From NCBI RefSeq assembly GCF_008122205.1, contig NZ_PHNJ01000003.1:62001-126000 (forward strand): 64,000 bases of DNA. The letters are read 5' to 3'. A model generated the notes under the pieces. That model did not search any database. It was not told the origin of the DNA and saw only the letters and a list, made by a program, of their open reading frames with translations. Both the position numbers and the translations under genes were made by a program. Positions 44,601 to 54,180 of the stretch are shown piece after piece. Source of the DNA: Natronococcus pandeyae. Its GTDB lineage: Archaea; Halobacteriota; Halobacteria; Halobacteriales; Natrialbaceae. Each line of letters starts with the position of its first letter. Position 1 is the first letter of the stretch.

Positions 44601-46319
44601 ATGACTGCCGACGAAAACGCGACGCGAACGTACGACGGAACCGGTGTCAGCCCGCTCGCCGGCGTCGGCACCGCCGTCTGGTACGAGCCGGGCGGGGGAA
44701 CTGAACTCGAGGCGCCGCCGGATCCGGCCGACGTCGACCCGGAAGCCGAACGCGACCGATTCGACGAGGCGCGCGACCGCGCCCGCGAGGAACTCGAGCG
44801 CGAACGCGAACAGACGGCCGACCGCGTCGGCGAGGACGAGGCCGCTGTGTTCGACGCGCACAAACAGTTCCTCGACGATCCCCAGATCACCGACGGCGTC
44901 GAGGCCGCAGTCGACGACGGGGTGCCCGCCGAACACGCCGTCCAGCGTGCGTTCGAGGATCCCATCGAACAGTTCGCCGGGATGGAGGGGAAGATGGCGG
45001 AGCGCGCCGACGACCTCCGGGACGTCCGCGATCGGCTGATTCGGTTGCTGACGGGCGGTGACCGGGTCGACCTCGCGGCGCTCCCCGAGGGGACGGTGCT
45101 GCTCGCCGAACGGCTCACGCCGAGCGATACCGCGCAGCTCGATCCCGACCGCGTGGCTGGCTTCGCGACCGCGGAGGGCGGGCGAACCTCCCACGCGGCG
45201 ATCTTCGCCCGCTCGCTCGCGATTCCGGCCGTGGTCGGCGTCGGAGCCGACCTCACGAAGATCGAGGCCGATGCCGACGTCCTCGTCGACGGCGAGGAGG
45301 GGACCGTGATCGTCGATCCGACCTCCGACCAGCGCGAGCGCGCAGCCGGCGGGCGCGACGTCGAGATCCGCGAGGAGCCGGTTACGACGGTCGACGGGAA
45401 GTCGATCGAGGTCGCCGCCAACGTCGGGACGCTCGCGGAACTCGAGGGTGCGGTCCGACAGGGTGCGGACGGGATCGGGCTCTTCCGGACCGAGTTCCTC
45501 TTTCTCGACCGGGAGGGGCCGCCGGACGAGGCGGAACAGCTCGAGGTCTACGCGGAGGCGCTCGACGCCTTCCCCGACGGTCGCGTCGTCGTCCGAACCC
45601 TCGACGTCGGTGGTGACAAACCGATCCCCTACCTCGAGCAGCCCGACGCCGACAATCCGTTCCTCGGCGAGCGCGGGGTTCGCCGATCGCTCGGTCCGGA
45701 CGCGGATCTCTTCGAGATCCAGCTCCGGGCCTTGCTCCGTGCGGCAGCAGACGGCGACGGACGGCTCTCGGTGATGTTCCCGATGATCGCGACGGTGCCG
45801 GAACTCGAGGCAGCCCTCGAGACGGTCGAGTCGGTGGCTGAAGATCTCGAGGCGGAGGACCTCGAGTACGCGATACCCGAACTGGGTGTAATGATCGAGA
45901 CCCCCAGCGCGGCGCTCCTCGCCGACGAACTCGCCGAACGCGTCGACTTCCTCAGTATCGGGACGAACGACCTCACGCAGTACGTGATGGCCGCCTCTCG
46001 AGAGGACGACCGCGTTGCGGCGCTTCACGATCCGCTCGAGCCCGCCGTTGTTCGGGCGATCGCTCGCACCGCCGAGGCCGGTCGCGCAGGCGACGCCTGG
46101 GTCGGGATGTGCGGCGAGATGGCCGGCGACCCCGACCTGACGGAACTGCTCGTCGGGCTCGGCCTCGACGAACTCAGCATGAGCGCCGTCACGATTCCGG
46201 AAGTCAAAGCGGCTATCGCCGAAACCGAGACGACAGATGCGGAGGAGCTTGCCAGCCGGGCAATCGAATCGAGCACGAAAGAGGCAGTGCAGAAACAGAT
46301 CACCGAGACTAACCTATGA
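44601..46319 (+). CDS. ptsI: PTS enzyme I (phosphoenolpyruvate-protein phosphotransferase)
   Basis: 572 residues. The phosphorylated His is H198 in E-G-G-R-T-S-H-A-A-I. The C-terminal PEP barrel has F-R-T-E-F-L-F-L, V-V-R-T-L-D-V-G-G-D-K, F-P-M-I-A-T and S-I-G-T-N-D-L-T-Q-Y with M-C-G-E-M-A. The N-terminal acidic insertions are usual for haloarchaea. It starts three bases after ptsH and overlaps ptfB by four bases. Confidence 0.95.
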   Translation: MTADENATRTYDGTGVSPLAGVGTAVWYEPGGGTELEAPPDPADVDPEAERDRFDEARDRAREELEREREQTADRVGEDEAAVFDAHKQFLDDPQITDGVEAAVDDGVPAEHAVQRAFEDPIEQFAGMEGKMAERADDLRDVRDRLIRLLTGGDRVDLAALPEGTVLLAERLTPSDTAQLDPDRVAGFATAEGGRTSHAAIFARSLAIPAVVGVGADLTKIEADADVLVDGEEGTVIVDPTSDQRERAAGGRDVEIREEPVTTVDGKSIEVAANVGTLAELEGAVRQGADGIGLFRTEFLFLDREGPPDEAEQLEVYAEALDAFPDGRVVVRTLDVGGDKPIPYLEQPDADNPFLGERGVRRSLGPDADLFEIQLRALLRAAADGDGRLSVMFPMIATVPELEAALETVESVAEDLEAEDLEYAIPELGVMIETPSAALLADELAERVDFLSIGTNDLTQYVMAASREDDRVAALHDPLEPAVVRAIARTAEAGRAGDAWVGMCGEMAGDPDLTELLVGLGLDELSMSAVTIPEVKAAIAETETTDAEELASRAIESSTKEAVQKQITETNL

Positions 46320-46783
46320 AATTCGTCGCAGTCACATCCTGTCCGACAGGTATCGCACACAGCCAGATGGCAGCCGAGAACTTAGAGCAAGTCGCGGAGG
46401 CGAACGGTCACGAGATCGACGTCGAGGTGCAGGGCGCCATGGGCCAGGAGAACGAACTCTCGAGCGAAGATATCGAAGCCGCCGACGCGGTTATCATCGC
46501 CGCAGACACCTCGGTCAGCCAGGATCGATTCGGCGGCAAACCGCTCGTCAACGGAACGGTAAAGGACGCGGTCAACGACGCCGAAGGGGTCCTCGAGGAG
46601 GCGATCGAGGCGGCCGGTGGTGACGCCTCGGCTGCCAGCGGCGACGCGACGGCGACCGACCAGGCTGAGTCCGGCTCTGACGGCGGCGTCGCTACCGAAG
46701 CGGAAGACTCGAGCGAGGCCGTAAAGCGGGGTGGCGATCCCTCCAAGGGACTGTTCGCGCGACTCAAACGACTCCTCTCCTGA
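46316..46783 (+). CDS. ptfB: Fructose PTS component EIIB with a long acidic tail
   Basis: 155 residues. The phosphocysteine is C9 in V-T-S-C-P-T-G-I-A-H-S. V-Q-G-A-M-G-Q-E-N and A-D-T-S-V-S-Q-D-R-F complete the EIIB-Fru domain by about residue 100. The rest is an Asp/Ala/Ser-rich linker that ends in a basic amphipathic helix, G-L-F-A-R-L-K-R-L-L-S, perhaps a membrane tether. Last gene of the ptf operon; ATGA overlap with ptsI. Confidence 0.92.
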   Translation: MKFVAVTSCPTGIAHSQMAAENLEQVAEANGHEIDVEVQGAMGQENELSSEDIEAADAVIIAADTSVSQDRFGGKPLVNGTVKDAVNDAEGVLEEAIEAAGGDASAASGDATATDQAESGSDGGVATEAEDSSEAVKRGGDPSKGLFARLKRLLS

Positions 46784-46825
46784 ACCGCGAGCAGCGACGT
46801 TCGCTGCTCGATAGAACTGCGGACG

Positions 46826-47728
46826 CTACCCGCTCGTCCCGAACACTCTTTCAATTCGATCGATCGGCTCCGCCGAGCCGACGAAGACCGGCACTCGCTC
46901 GTGTAGTTCGGTTGGCTCTCGCTCGAGTATGCGTCCACTGCCGTCGATCGCCCGACCGCCGGCGGCTTCGATGACGTGCGCGATCGGGTTGGCCTCGTAC
47001 TGAAGACGCAAGACGCCGTCGGGACGGCGCTCCGTCTCCGAATAGCAGAGGACGCCGCCATACTCGAGGACGGCGCCGACGTCGGCGACGGCTGCGCCGC
47101 AGTATCGGAGTCGTCGCTCGGTGCGGAACTCGTCGAAGGCTTCGAGAAGCGCGGACGGAAGGTCACTTCGAGGGCCGGAAAATCCGCAGACGCTGTCGTC
47201 TTTCACCCCCTCCGTACCGCCGGCGTCGCTCTCGAGCGACAGCGAACGCGGATTGATCCGCTCGCCGTCTTCGAGACGGTACTGGACGGCGTCACCGTCG
47301 GCCGCGATTGTCATCGTGATACACGGCCCGAAGACGACAATCGCGCTCGCGACGAGGTCGGTTCCCCGCGCCGGAAGCGGTGCGTCGTAGATGCCAAGCA
47401 CCGTTCCGATCGGACCGTTCGAGGCAAGGTTGCTGGAACCGTCGAGCGGATCGATGGCGACGCCGTAACCGCTCCCGCAGTCGAGAACGTCGGCGCGCTC
47501 TTCGCTCGCGTACTCGCCGACGGCCTCGAGCGGTTCGATCGCTTCCCGAAACCGGTCGTCGAGCCATCGATCGGCCACCGACTGACCGTCACCGGTCGGA
47601 TTTCGCTCGTCGTCGTCGGCCTCGGGGTCCCGTCGCAGGTCCGGCAGCGCAGCGGGAACGCCCGTCGCGACGTCGGCGACCGCATCCAGGATCCGTTCGT
47701 ACTCCCCTCGGCTGTGAACCCTGTTCAT
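46826..47728 (-). CDS. fbp: Fructose-1,6-bisphosphatase, class I
   Basis: 300 residues. The metal motif D-P-L-D-G-S-S-N is at about 110-117, with Y-A-S-E-E-R before it. Y-S-E-T and L-R-L-Q-Y-E-A-N-P-I-A and G-G-R-A-I-D-G complete the substrate site. It is the gluconeogenic partner of the aldolase, and its ATG overlaps the fba TGA (ATGA). It converges on ptfB. Confidence 0.92.
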   Translation of the reverse strand: MNRVHSRGEYERILDAVADVATGVPAALPDLRRDPEADDDERNPTGDGQSVADRWLDDRFREAIEPLEAVGEYASEERADVLDCGSGYGVAIDPLDGSSNLASNGPIGTVLGIYDAPLPARGTDLVASAIVVFGPCITMTIAADGDAVQYRLEDGERINPRSLSLESDAGGTEGVKDDSVCGFSGPRSDLPSALLEAFDEFRTERRLRYCGAAVADVGAVLEYGGVLCYSETERRPDGVLRLQYEANPIAHVIEAAGGRAIDGSGRILEREPTELHERVPVFVGSAEPIDRIERVFGTSG

Positions 47729-48507
47729 AACACGTCGTCGGCCGAGGCACCCTCGAACACGACCTGTTCCAGAGCGTCGAGGATCCGTTCGGGATCGTCA
47801 CGTTGCCAGACGTTGCGGCCGACGGCGAGTCCGCCTGCACCCGCATCCATCGCGGCTTCGACCGTCGAGAGGAACTCGTAGTCGCTGGTCTTCGAACCGC
47901 CGCTGAGAACGACGCGGACGTCGCCGGCGGCATCGACAGCGCGGGCTAGCGCCTCCTGGCTGCGCGGATATTTTACCTTCGCGATGTCGGCACCGAGCTC
48001 GAGCCCGATCCGGGCGGCGTAGGCGATGACGTCGGGGCTGCGGTGTTCCTTGATCGCCTGTCCGCGCGGATACGACCACATTGCGACCGGCAGGCCGTGC
48101 TCGCGAGCCTGTTCCTGAACTGCGCGAAACTCCTCTATCATCTCCGGTTCGCGGTTCGTGCCGGGATAGACGGTGTACCCGATCGTATCCGCGCCGACCT
48201 CGACGGCGTTTTCGACCGACCAGGTCTGGGGCGAGTAAGGTTCTCCCTCCCAGAGGCTCGAAGTTCCGTTACACTTCGCGAGCAGCGAGACGTCGTCCTC
48301 GTAGGACGGGTAGTAGGTCTCGGCGAGTCCTTTCTGGACGGCGAATGCCGTGACGGCGTCGTGAGTCGCCATCTCGAAGACGGTCTCGGGGTCGAGGCGG
48401 TCCTCGACGCCAGCGAACGCCGATGGACCGTGCTCGAGACCGTGATCGTGTGCGAGAATGAGCGATTTTCCGTTTCGACTGATCGGAGCGTCGTTGAACG
48501 GCTTCAT
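47725..48507 (-). CDS. fba: Fructose-bisphosphate aldolase, class I (archaeal type)
   Basis: 260 residues of the archaeal class IA type. L-I-L-A-H-D-H-G-L-E-H-G-P begins the barrel. A-D-I-A-K-V-K-Y-P contains the likely Schiff-base Lys. V-V-L-S-G-G-S-K-T and G-L-A-V-G-R-N-V-W-Q are the phosphate sites. It splits or makes fructose-1,6-bisphosphate, matching the product of PfkB. First gene of an fba-fbp pair. AATTAA-type A+T runs lie about 25-35 bases upstream. Confidence 0.93.
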   Translation of the reverse strand: MKPFNDAPISRNGKSLILAHDHGLEHGPSAFAGVEDRLDPETVFEMATHDAVTAFAVQKGLAETYYPSYEDDVSLLAKCNGTSSLWEGEPYSPQTWSVENAVEVGADTIGYTVYPGTNREPEMIEEFRAVQEQAREHGLPVAMWSYPRGQAIKEHRSPDVIAYAARIGLELGADIAKVKYPRSQEALARAVDAAGDVRVVLSGGSKTSDYEFLSTVEAAMDAGAGGLAVGRNVWQRDDPERILDALEQVVFEGASADDVL

Positions 48508-49010
48508 GTGTGTAATATTCTGGTATTGTGCTTAATTACTTTCGAATACTTTTGTTTCTGATTGAAGTAGTGGATATTTGGGTCCAAGACGTTCACGTTG
48601 GCGGTCGCTCGGCCGAGGCACCGGGACGGTCCACTGTGTTTGTCCCGATTCGGACAGAAGAGAGATGGTTCCGGTGTGGAATCAGACCCCCCCGAGAGGG
48701 ATCACATTCGAAGAAGGGGACCGGACTGGTCGCCGGATCGAGGCCACCGACTGGTCGCCGGATCGATGCCACCGGTCTCTAGTGTAGACCGTCAGATCGA
48801 AACAGCCACGCTCCAGTTGGCTGGAAGGTGTTCCGGTTCGATCGACGATCGACTGGATTCGTGCCGGCTCGCAGGCATCCGTCGTCGCGAGCGACGCGTT
48901 CAAAAAAACCGTCCCGGCAACCAGTCACACGCACCGTATCGAGGCCCGCCACCGCTCTCTATCGCCTCGAGTCGGTTTCGGCGGACGAGCGACGCGCTCC
49001 GGAGGTGCCC
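48508..49010. other. Gene-free region with a 25-base tandem repeat
   Basis: It contains the fba promoter on the left. A 25-base direct repeat (48725-48749 and 48750-48774, one mismatch) has the core ACTGGTCGCCGGATCGA. Short reading frames here show no recognisable protein. Confidence 0.4.
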
Positions 49011-50912
49011 TCAGTTGACCTCGAGCGTCCACTCTCCGTCGGCCTCGATGTTGATCCAGACGGTTCCGTCCGCCGCGTAGGATCTCGAGTTATCGAACGA
49101 GCCGGTCCGGTTGACGATCGACTCGCTGCTGCCGTCCGCGCCGTGGCCGTCGACGATAAACTCGCCGTCGCCGTCGTGTGCCAGCGAGAGGCTGAGATCG
49201 TCTTCCGCCCAGATCGGACCGACGAACGACGAGCCAGTTCCGGAGCGCTCGATCGGCGGTTCGGTGAGGTCGTCGCCGTGAATCTCCGGCTGGGAGAGCG
49301 CGAGCGACCACGTGTCGTCGGCCTCGATATCGAGCTGATAGGTCCCCTCTTCGACGATCACGATCGACTCACCGGCGGTGTTTCCGGCGGTGGTCGTGAG
49401 GACGTCACCGCCGTTGCCGGCGAGTTCGACGGTGAACTCGTCGTCGCCGTCGTGAGAAAAGCTCGCGGTGGCGACTCCCTCGTCGAGCGAGAACGTCGAC
49501 GTCGTCTCGGATCCCGAGCCGTCGAACTCGTACGATTTCCCGGCCTCGAAGATGGTCCCATCCGGCCGGTCTGCGCTTACGTCCTCGTCGTCGTTGTCAC
49601 GCTCGTACGTCCCGTCGACGAGATCGGAGGGCGTGATCACGTCGAGACCGCGGTGCTCGATGTGATTGACCAGGTGCTCGAAGTCGTCGAGGGTCATTCG
49701 GTTCCCCTCGACCTCGTCCTCGTCGACGATCCGCGGCAGGCGAAGCACGGTTAGCTGGTTGTACTGGTCGGCGAGATTGATGTGTCGCCGAACGCCGCCG
49801 TGGAGATCCGGACCCCAGATGTGCGAGATCATGTGTCGCCCCGTCGGCGGCATGGTGCTCGTACAGGCACCGAACAGGAACGCCGACTCGTGGACGTCCC
49901 TGACGATCTCGTGGGTCGTCTGGTCCATCCGGTCGTCGGGAACGAACAGGTGACGTGCGCCGTCCTCGAAGCCGTTCTCCGCGAGCAGTTCCTGGGCGTG
50001 CTCGAGTTCGCGCCGTTGCCGGTCCTCGGGCAGTTCCGACAGTGCCGTGCTCGGCGCAGGATACGAGCAGATGTCCCAGCCGCGCTCTTGAAGCTCCTGG
50101 AGTTGGTCGACGTCCATTCGATCGCCGGCGCCGATCGCCTCGGGGTTGACCGCCACCGCGGCCGTCCACCCGCGCTCCTCGAGCATCTCGGCCGCGATCT
50201 CGTACTGCGAGTCGAAACCGTCGAAGAACGAGAGAATTACCTTCCCGTTGTCGACGGATTCTGTCCGACGAAGATCGTCGATATACATCTGGACCGGCCT
50301 GTCGTCGTTGGTCGCGAGGATGTTGATCGCGCTGACCTCCGACAGATCCGGCTCGTCTGCCGGCTTGTGTTCGTAGCCGCAGTCGAGACGGAGCCAGCCG
50401 GTATACTCGTCCGGGATGACGCGTACCGTAGTGAGACGCCGACTCCGCCCCGGCGCGATGAACTCGACGTAGATTCGGTTTGCGGACTCGGGTTTGATCG
50501 CGACGGAGACGTCGGACTCGGTGAGATCGATATTGTCCGAAAAGTACACGCTCAGACCGGCCTCGCCGCCGTCTTCGTTCTCGACGACGGCGGCCTGGGA
50601 GCCCCGTCGGGCCTCGTCGGGTGCCGGCGAGACGTCGCCGGACCGCTGGTACAGTTCACCCTCGAAGTCCTCGAGCAGTTCGCCGTCGTTTATCGCGGGC
50701 CACTGTACCCCTTCACTGTCGGTCTCGTCCTCGCCATTCTCCGACTCGTTGCCGTCGCCCCCGGAGTCATCGGCGTCATCACTGCCCTCCTCTTCGGACT
50801 CGTCGTCAGAGAGGAAGTCCAGGCAGCCGGCGACCGTCGCCGACGTTACACCGAGCGCGGCTAACATTCGCCGTCTGGAAGAGCCGTGTGTAGTGTCGTT
50901 TCCGTTATCCAT
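49011..50912 (-). CDS. Tat-exported lipoprotein with a degenerate polysaccharide-deacetylase domain
   Basis: 633 residues from M-D-N-G-N-D-T-T. The twin-arginine S-S-R-R-R-M-L-A-A-L-G and the lipobox T-V-A-G-C (C30) mark a lipoprotein. An acidic linker follows, then a carbohydrate-binding-like beta domain (about 75-210). The NodB-like domain starts at V-I-L-S-F-F-D-G-F-D-S-Q; the usual D-D-G is F-D-G, and the metal His box is W-D-I-C-S-Y-P-A-P-S with neither His. Two C-terminal beta repeats with Y-Q-L-D-I-E-A-D-D-T-W-S and V-W-I-N-I-E-A-D-G-E-W-T resemble each other. Likely a surface sugar-binding protein. Confidence 0.75.
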   Translation of the reverse strand: MDNGNDTTHGSSRRRMLAALGVTSATVAGCLDFLSDDESEEEGSDDADDSGGDGNESENGEDETDSEGVQWPAINDGELLEDFEGELYQRSGDVSPAPDEARRGSQAAVVENEDGGEAGLSVYFSDNIDLTESDVSVAIKPESANRIYVEFIAPGRSRRLTTVRVIPDEYTGWLRLDCGYEHKPADEPDLSEVSAINILATNDDRPVQMYIDDLRRTESVDNGKVILSFFDGFDSQYEIAAEMLEERGWTAAVAVNPEAIGAGDRMDVDQLQELQERGWDICSYPAPSTALSELPEDRQRRELEHAQELLAENGFEDGARHLFVPDDRMDQTTHEIVRDVHESAFLFGACTSTMPPTGRHMISHIWGPDLHGGVRRHINLADQYNQLTVLRLPRIVDEDEVEGNRMTLDDFEHLVNHIEHRGLDVITPSDLVDGTYERDNDDEDVSADRPDGTIFEAGKSYEFDGSGSETTSTFSLDEGVATASFSHDGDDEFTVELAGNGGDVLTTTAGNTAGESIVIVEEGTYQLDIEADDTWSLALSQPEIHGDDLTEPPIERSGTGSSFVGPIWAEDDLSLSLAHDGDGEFIVDGHGADGSSESIVNRTGSFDNSRSYAADGTVWINIEADGEWTLEVN

Positions 50913-51179
50913 GTCGCTCACCGTAACCGTGCCAGCCTGCGTACTTGTTAATAGAGTTGTTAAACCGGTCTTGCACGGGAAAATGAGGTTCGAACGCCTC
51001 TCCCAAGCCGGTTTTATGCTGTTGCTAAGCGTCAACTTGCTGCTTCTCAGATTCAACGGACCTGCGTCGGTTTCGCCGACAGGTCGACGACGCGATCTCG
51101 TACCGTCAGTTGTAATCCATTTCTGGAGCAACCGCTGACAGTCGTGCAGTACTCCGGGAAACAGTTACAACCAACGGTA

Positions 51180-52004
51180 TCAGACGACGTCGAGTGCGTC
51201 CCTGTCCGCCCCGCCGAGTTCGACCAGCGCGTCGGCCTCGAGGAGATGACACTCGCCGGGGATCACGAGCAGGTGGAGCGGGTCGCCGAACGACCGCTCG
51301 GCGAGGTCGGACATCGCGCCGGCCGCGACGAGTGGATCGGGGCTTCCGGCGCGGGCGACGACGACGCCGACGAGGTCGGGATAGACCTCTGCGAGGAGGT
51401 CGGCGCCGACGTCGGCGGTCATGTACTCGTCGCGATCCGCCTTCTCGTCAGAACGAGTCGCGTTCTGTCTGTCGGGTGGATTATGTCCAACCTTGATGTC
51501 GAGGTAGACGACCGTGTGCAGGCCGTCTGCACGGTTGTCGTCGATCGTCTCCGTCACGCTCGCGGGGAGCCCCTCCGCCCCGTGAGCGTAGGGAAACGGC
51601 AGCGTCGTCGCCTTGCCAAACCGGTAGTTCTGGAGCCCGGTCAGCGCGCTGGCGGCCGTCTGTGCGGTCACGCCGTGGATCACCCGCGTCTCGATGTCGC
51701 GGTCGTGTGCGCGAAGTCGGAGGTCGACGTGAGTCGTCGAGATCATCGTGTCTCCCGCGGTTAGAAACGCCACGTCCTCCCGCTCGGCGGTCTCCAGGAT
51801 GTCGTCCGGGTGTTGCTCGACACCGGCCCGGTCCCGGACCTCGATCGTCACGTCGTGGGTGGACTCGAGTTTCTCGACTGTCGCTCCGAGCAGTTTACTG
51901 GTGTAGAACTCGGCGTACACGTGGTCGGCCGCGCGGAGCGCCTCCTGCCCTTCGACGGTGATCGACCGCTCGTCGTAGAGCCCGAGGCCGATGAACGTAA
52001 GCAT
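51180..52004 (-). CDS. dphB: Diphthine synthase
   Basis: 274-residue SAM methyltransferase that methylates the modified His of translation factor aEF2 on the way to diphthamide. M-L-T-F-I-G-L-G-L-Y-D-E-R-S-I-T is the archaeal start. Y-A-E-F-Y-T-S, L-T-A-G-D-T-M-I-S-T-T-H, I-H-G-V-T-A-Q and Y-R-F-G-K-A-T-T-L-P-F-P follow. An Asp-rich insertion near residue 185 is usual in halophiles. Confidence 0.93.
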   Translation of the reverse strand: MLTFIGLGLYDERSITVEGQEALRAADHVYAEFYTSKLLGATVEKLESTHDVTIEVRDRAGVEQHPDDILETAEREDVAFLTAGDTMISTTHVDLRLRAHDRDIETRVIHGVTAQTAASALTGLQNYRFGKATTLPFPYAHGAEGLPASVTETIDDNRADGLHTVVYLDIKVGHNPPDRQNATRSDEKADRDEYMTADVGADLLAEVYPDLVGVVVARAGSPDPLVAAGAMSDLAERSFGDPLHLLVIPGECHLLEADALVELGGADRDALDVV

Positions 52005-52118
52005 AGCCGCCGATAGCGGGAGCGGCCGCTATAACCTTTCGAGTCGGCATCTCGCTCTCGGCACCGGTGGCAGGAACTATGTGGTACCAGTTACTGATAC
52101 AACACGAAGAGAGACGGG

Positions 52119-52877
52119 ATGAGAGAACCGACATCCGAGAGCAGAGACGAGATACTCGAGTCGCTATCCGAGCAGCCGCGCACGAAACCGGATCTCGTCG
52201 CCGCCTCGTCGGTGTCCCGGTCGACAGTCGACCGCCGACTCGCCGAGCTAACGGACGAGGGGTACGTCGAACCCGTCGACTCGAGCTACCGCCTCACCGA
52301 AATCGGCCACCTCGTGCTTCAGGAACGGCGGGCCTACCGATCACACATGGAGACGCTCGAGGCGGCGGCGCCGGTGCTCGAGCCAGTCGAACCGGGATCC
52401 GTCGACGTAGCGTTTCTCCGCGGCGCGACCGTCGAGACGCCGACGCCGTGCGCTCCGTGGAAAGTCTTCGAAGCGAGTCGCGGGATCCTCAACGCCGCGG
52501 ACTCGCTGATCGGGACGGGGCCGACCGTGGTTCCCACAATTCTCGACGACCTGGGGAACGCGGTCGAACACGGGGGACTGACGTGCGAGTTCGTCCTCGA
52601 CGAGGAACTGTACGAGTCGTTCGACGACCGCGAACGAGAACTGGTGCGAGAGATCGTCGAAGCCGGCGACGGCCGGCTACTGCTGACGTCGCTCTCGGAT
52701 TCCTACGCGATCTGGATCGCAGAGGGTGACGAAGAGATACACGCGGGACTGACCGTGTACGACTCCAGCGGTCCGTGCGGCGTCATTTTCAACGACGACC
52801 CCGATGCCGTGGCCTGGGCCCGCGAGCAGTACCACGAGCGCCGCGCGTCGGCCGACGTCGTACTGGAGTGTCGATAA
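52119..52877 (+). CDS. HTH regulator with FilR1-type C-terminal domain
   Basis: 252 residues. An N-terminal winged helix (T-K-P-D-L-V-A-A-S-S-V-S-R-S-T-V-D-R-R-L) is followed by a middle domain with A-F-L-R-G-A-T-V-E-T-P and L-T-V-Y-D-S-S-G-P-C-G-V-I-F. This is the layout of haloarchaeal regulators related to methanogenesis regulator FilR1. The ligand and targets are not evident. trm5 follows 65 bases later on the same strand. Confidence 0.82.
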   Translation: MREPTSESRDEILESLSEQPRTKPDLVAASSVSRSTVDRRLAELTDEGYVEPVDSSYRLTEIGHLVLQERRAYRSHMETLEAAAPVLEPVEPGSVDVAFLRGATVETPTPCAPWKVFEASRGILNAADSLIGTGPTVVPTILDDLGNAVEHGGLTCEFVLDEELYESFDDRERELVREIVEAGDGRLLLTSLSDSYAIWIAEGDEEIHAGLTVYDSSGPCGVIFNDDPDAVAWAREQYHERRASADVVLECR

Positions 52878-52942
52878 GCCACGACGCCGGATCCGACGGC
52901 TCGAAGCGTCAGCGTTAGGACCCGGTAGCAGCGACTATCGGT

Positions 52943-53974
52943 ATGGAGGTGCCGTGTGTCCGCGTCGAGCCCGAGGCAGGCGAAGCGACGCGATCAGTCC
53001 TCGCTGAGGCGGACCTGATCGACGACGACTACGAGATTACCGTCGAGGACGGCTGGCTCTACGTTCCGGTCACCGACCCCGACGCGGTTCCGAGCGAGTA
53101 CGCGGTCGTTCACCATGCGGTCTCCGAACGCGAGACGCAGACGATTCCCGCCGATCTGCTCGAGTTCGAGCCGTCGTACGAACGGCTCGGCGAGGCTGCA
53201 CTCATCGACGAGGACGACGAGGAGCGCGCGCGGGCGATCGCCGACGCCATTCTCGAGTCGGATCTCCCCGTGGGGACGGTGCTGAACAAGAAATCGAAGG
53301 TGAAAGGCGAGACGCGAGTCCGCGACTGGGACCGCCTCGCCGGCGAGGACACCGAGGTCGTCCACCGGGAGTACGGCTGCGAGTTCGTCCTGGACCTCGC
53401 GGAGGTCTACTTCTCGCCACGGCTCGCGACCGAGCGCCACCGAGTCGCCGAGCAGGTCGGTAGCGAGGAGCCACGCTCCTCGGAACACGCGAGCGGACGG
53501 CGTCCGCGAGCGACCGGCGAGCGGGCGTTCGACATGTTCGCCGGCGTCGGCCCGTTCGTGATCCCGTTCGCGAAACGCGGCGCCGACTGCGTCGGCGTCG
53601 ACGTCAACGAGACCGCGATCGACTATCTGCGCGAGAACGCGCGACGAAACGACGTGGAGGATCGCGTCACCGCCATCTGTGCCGACGTCCGGGAGGTCGC
53701 TCCCGAGTACGAGGACTGGGCCGACCGCCTCGTCATGAACCTTCCACACAGCGCCGACGCGTTCCTCGAGTCCGCGGTCACGGTCGCGGGCGACGACTGC
53801 GTGGTCCACTACTACGACATCCAGCACGAGGACGACCCGTTCGGCCCCGGAGAGCGGGCGATCCGCGAGGCCGCCGAACCCGAATACGACGTCACCGTCG
53901 AAACGCGTCACACGGTCCGATCGTACGCTCCACACGAGTTGAACGTCTGTCTGGACGTCCGACTCGAGCGCTAA
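52943..53974 (+). CDS. trm5: tRNA (guanine-37-N1) methyltransferase Trm5
   Basis: 343 residues. The N-terminal D1 domain has P-V-G-T-V-L-N-K-K-S-K-V-K-G. The SAM site has F-D-M-F-A-G-V-G-P-F-V-I-P and G-V-D-V-N-E-T-A-I-D-Y-L. The base site M-N-L-P-H-S-A is the Trm5 N-x-P-P variant with H. It makes m1G37, which holds the reading frame. An insertion (about 174-193, with R-S-S-E-H-A-S-G-R-R) between D2 and the SAM core is unusual. Confidence 0.9.
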   Translation: MEVPCVRVEPEAGEATRSVLAEADLIDDDYEITVEDGWLYVPVTDPDAVPSEYAVVHHAVSERETQTIPADLLEFEPSYERLGEAALIDEDDEERARAIADAILESDLPVGTVLNKKSKVKGETRVRDWDRLAGEDTEVVHREYGCEFVLDLAEVYFSPRLATERHRVAEQVGSEEPRSSEHASGRRPRATGERAFDMFAGVGPFVIPFAKRGADCVGVDVNETAIDYLRENARRNDVEDRVTAICADVREVAPEYEDWADRLVMNLPHSADAFLESAVTVAGDDCVVHYYDIQHEDDPFGPGERAIREAAEPEYDVTVETRHTVRSYAPHELNVCLDVRLER

Positions 53975-54106
53975 CTTCCACCACGAAACACCGTCACACC
54001 ACCGCGACGATTCGCAATCCTTATCCCGGTTATCGCTCCTATCATTAAACGCGTTCAACGCAGGTGTTGGGGCGACGGACGTCGCCGATGCACGGGACGT
54101 GAGTGT

Positions 54107-54180
54107 GCCGGTGTAGCTCAGACTGGCAGAGCGAATCCTTCGTAAGGATTAGGTCGAGGGTTCAAATCCCTCCACCGGCT
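54107..54180 (+). tRNA. tRNA-Thr (CGT anticodon)
   Basis: The acceptor arms GCCGGTG (54107-54113) and CACCGGC (54173-54179) pair fully; T at 54180 is the discriminator. The anticodon stem AATCC/GGATT holds the loop TTCGTAA with the anticodon CGT at 54141-54143, which reads ACG. The T arm is GAGGG-TTCAAAT-CCCTC. No intron is seen and CCA is not encoded. Confidence 0.96.

Noticed and set aside
43872-46028. 718-codon minus-strand open frame opposite ptfA, ptsH and ptsI
   Set aside because: All three plus-strand genes have active-site motifs; the mirror frame has none.
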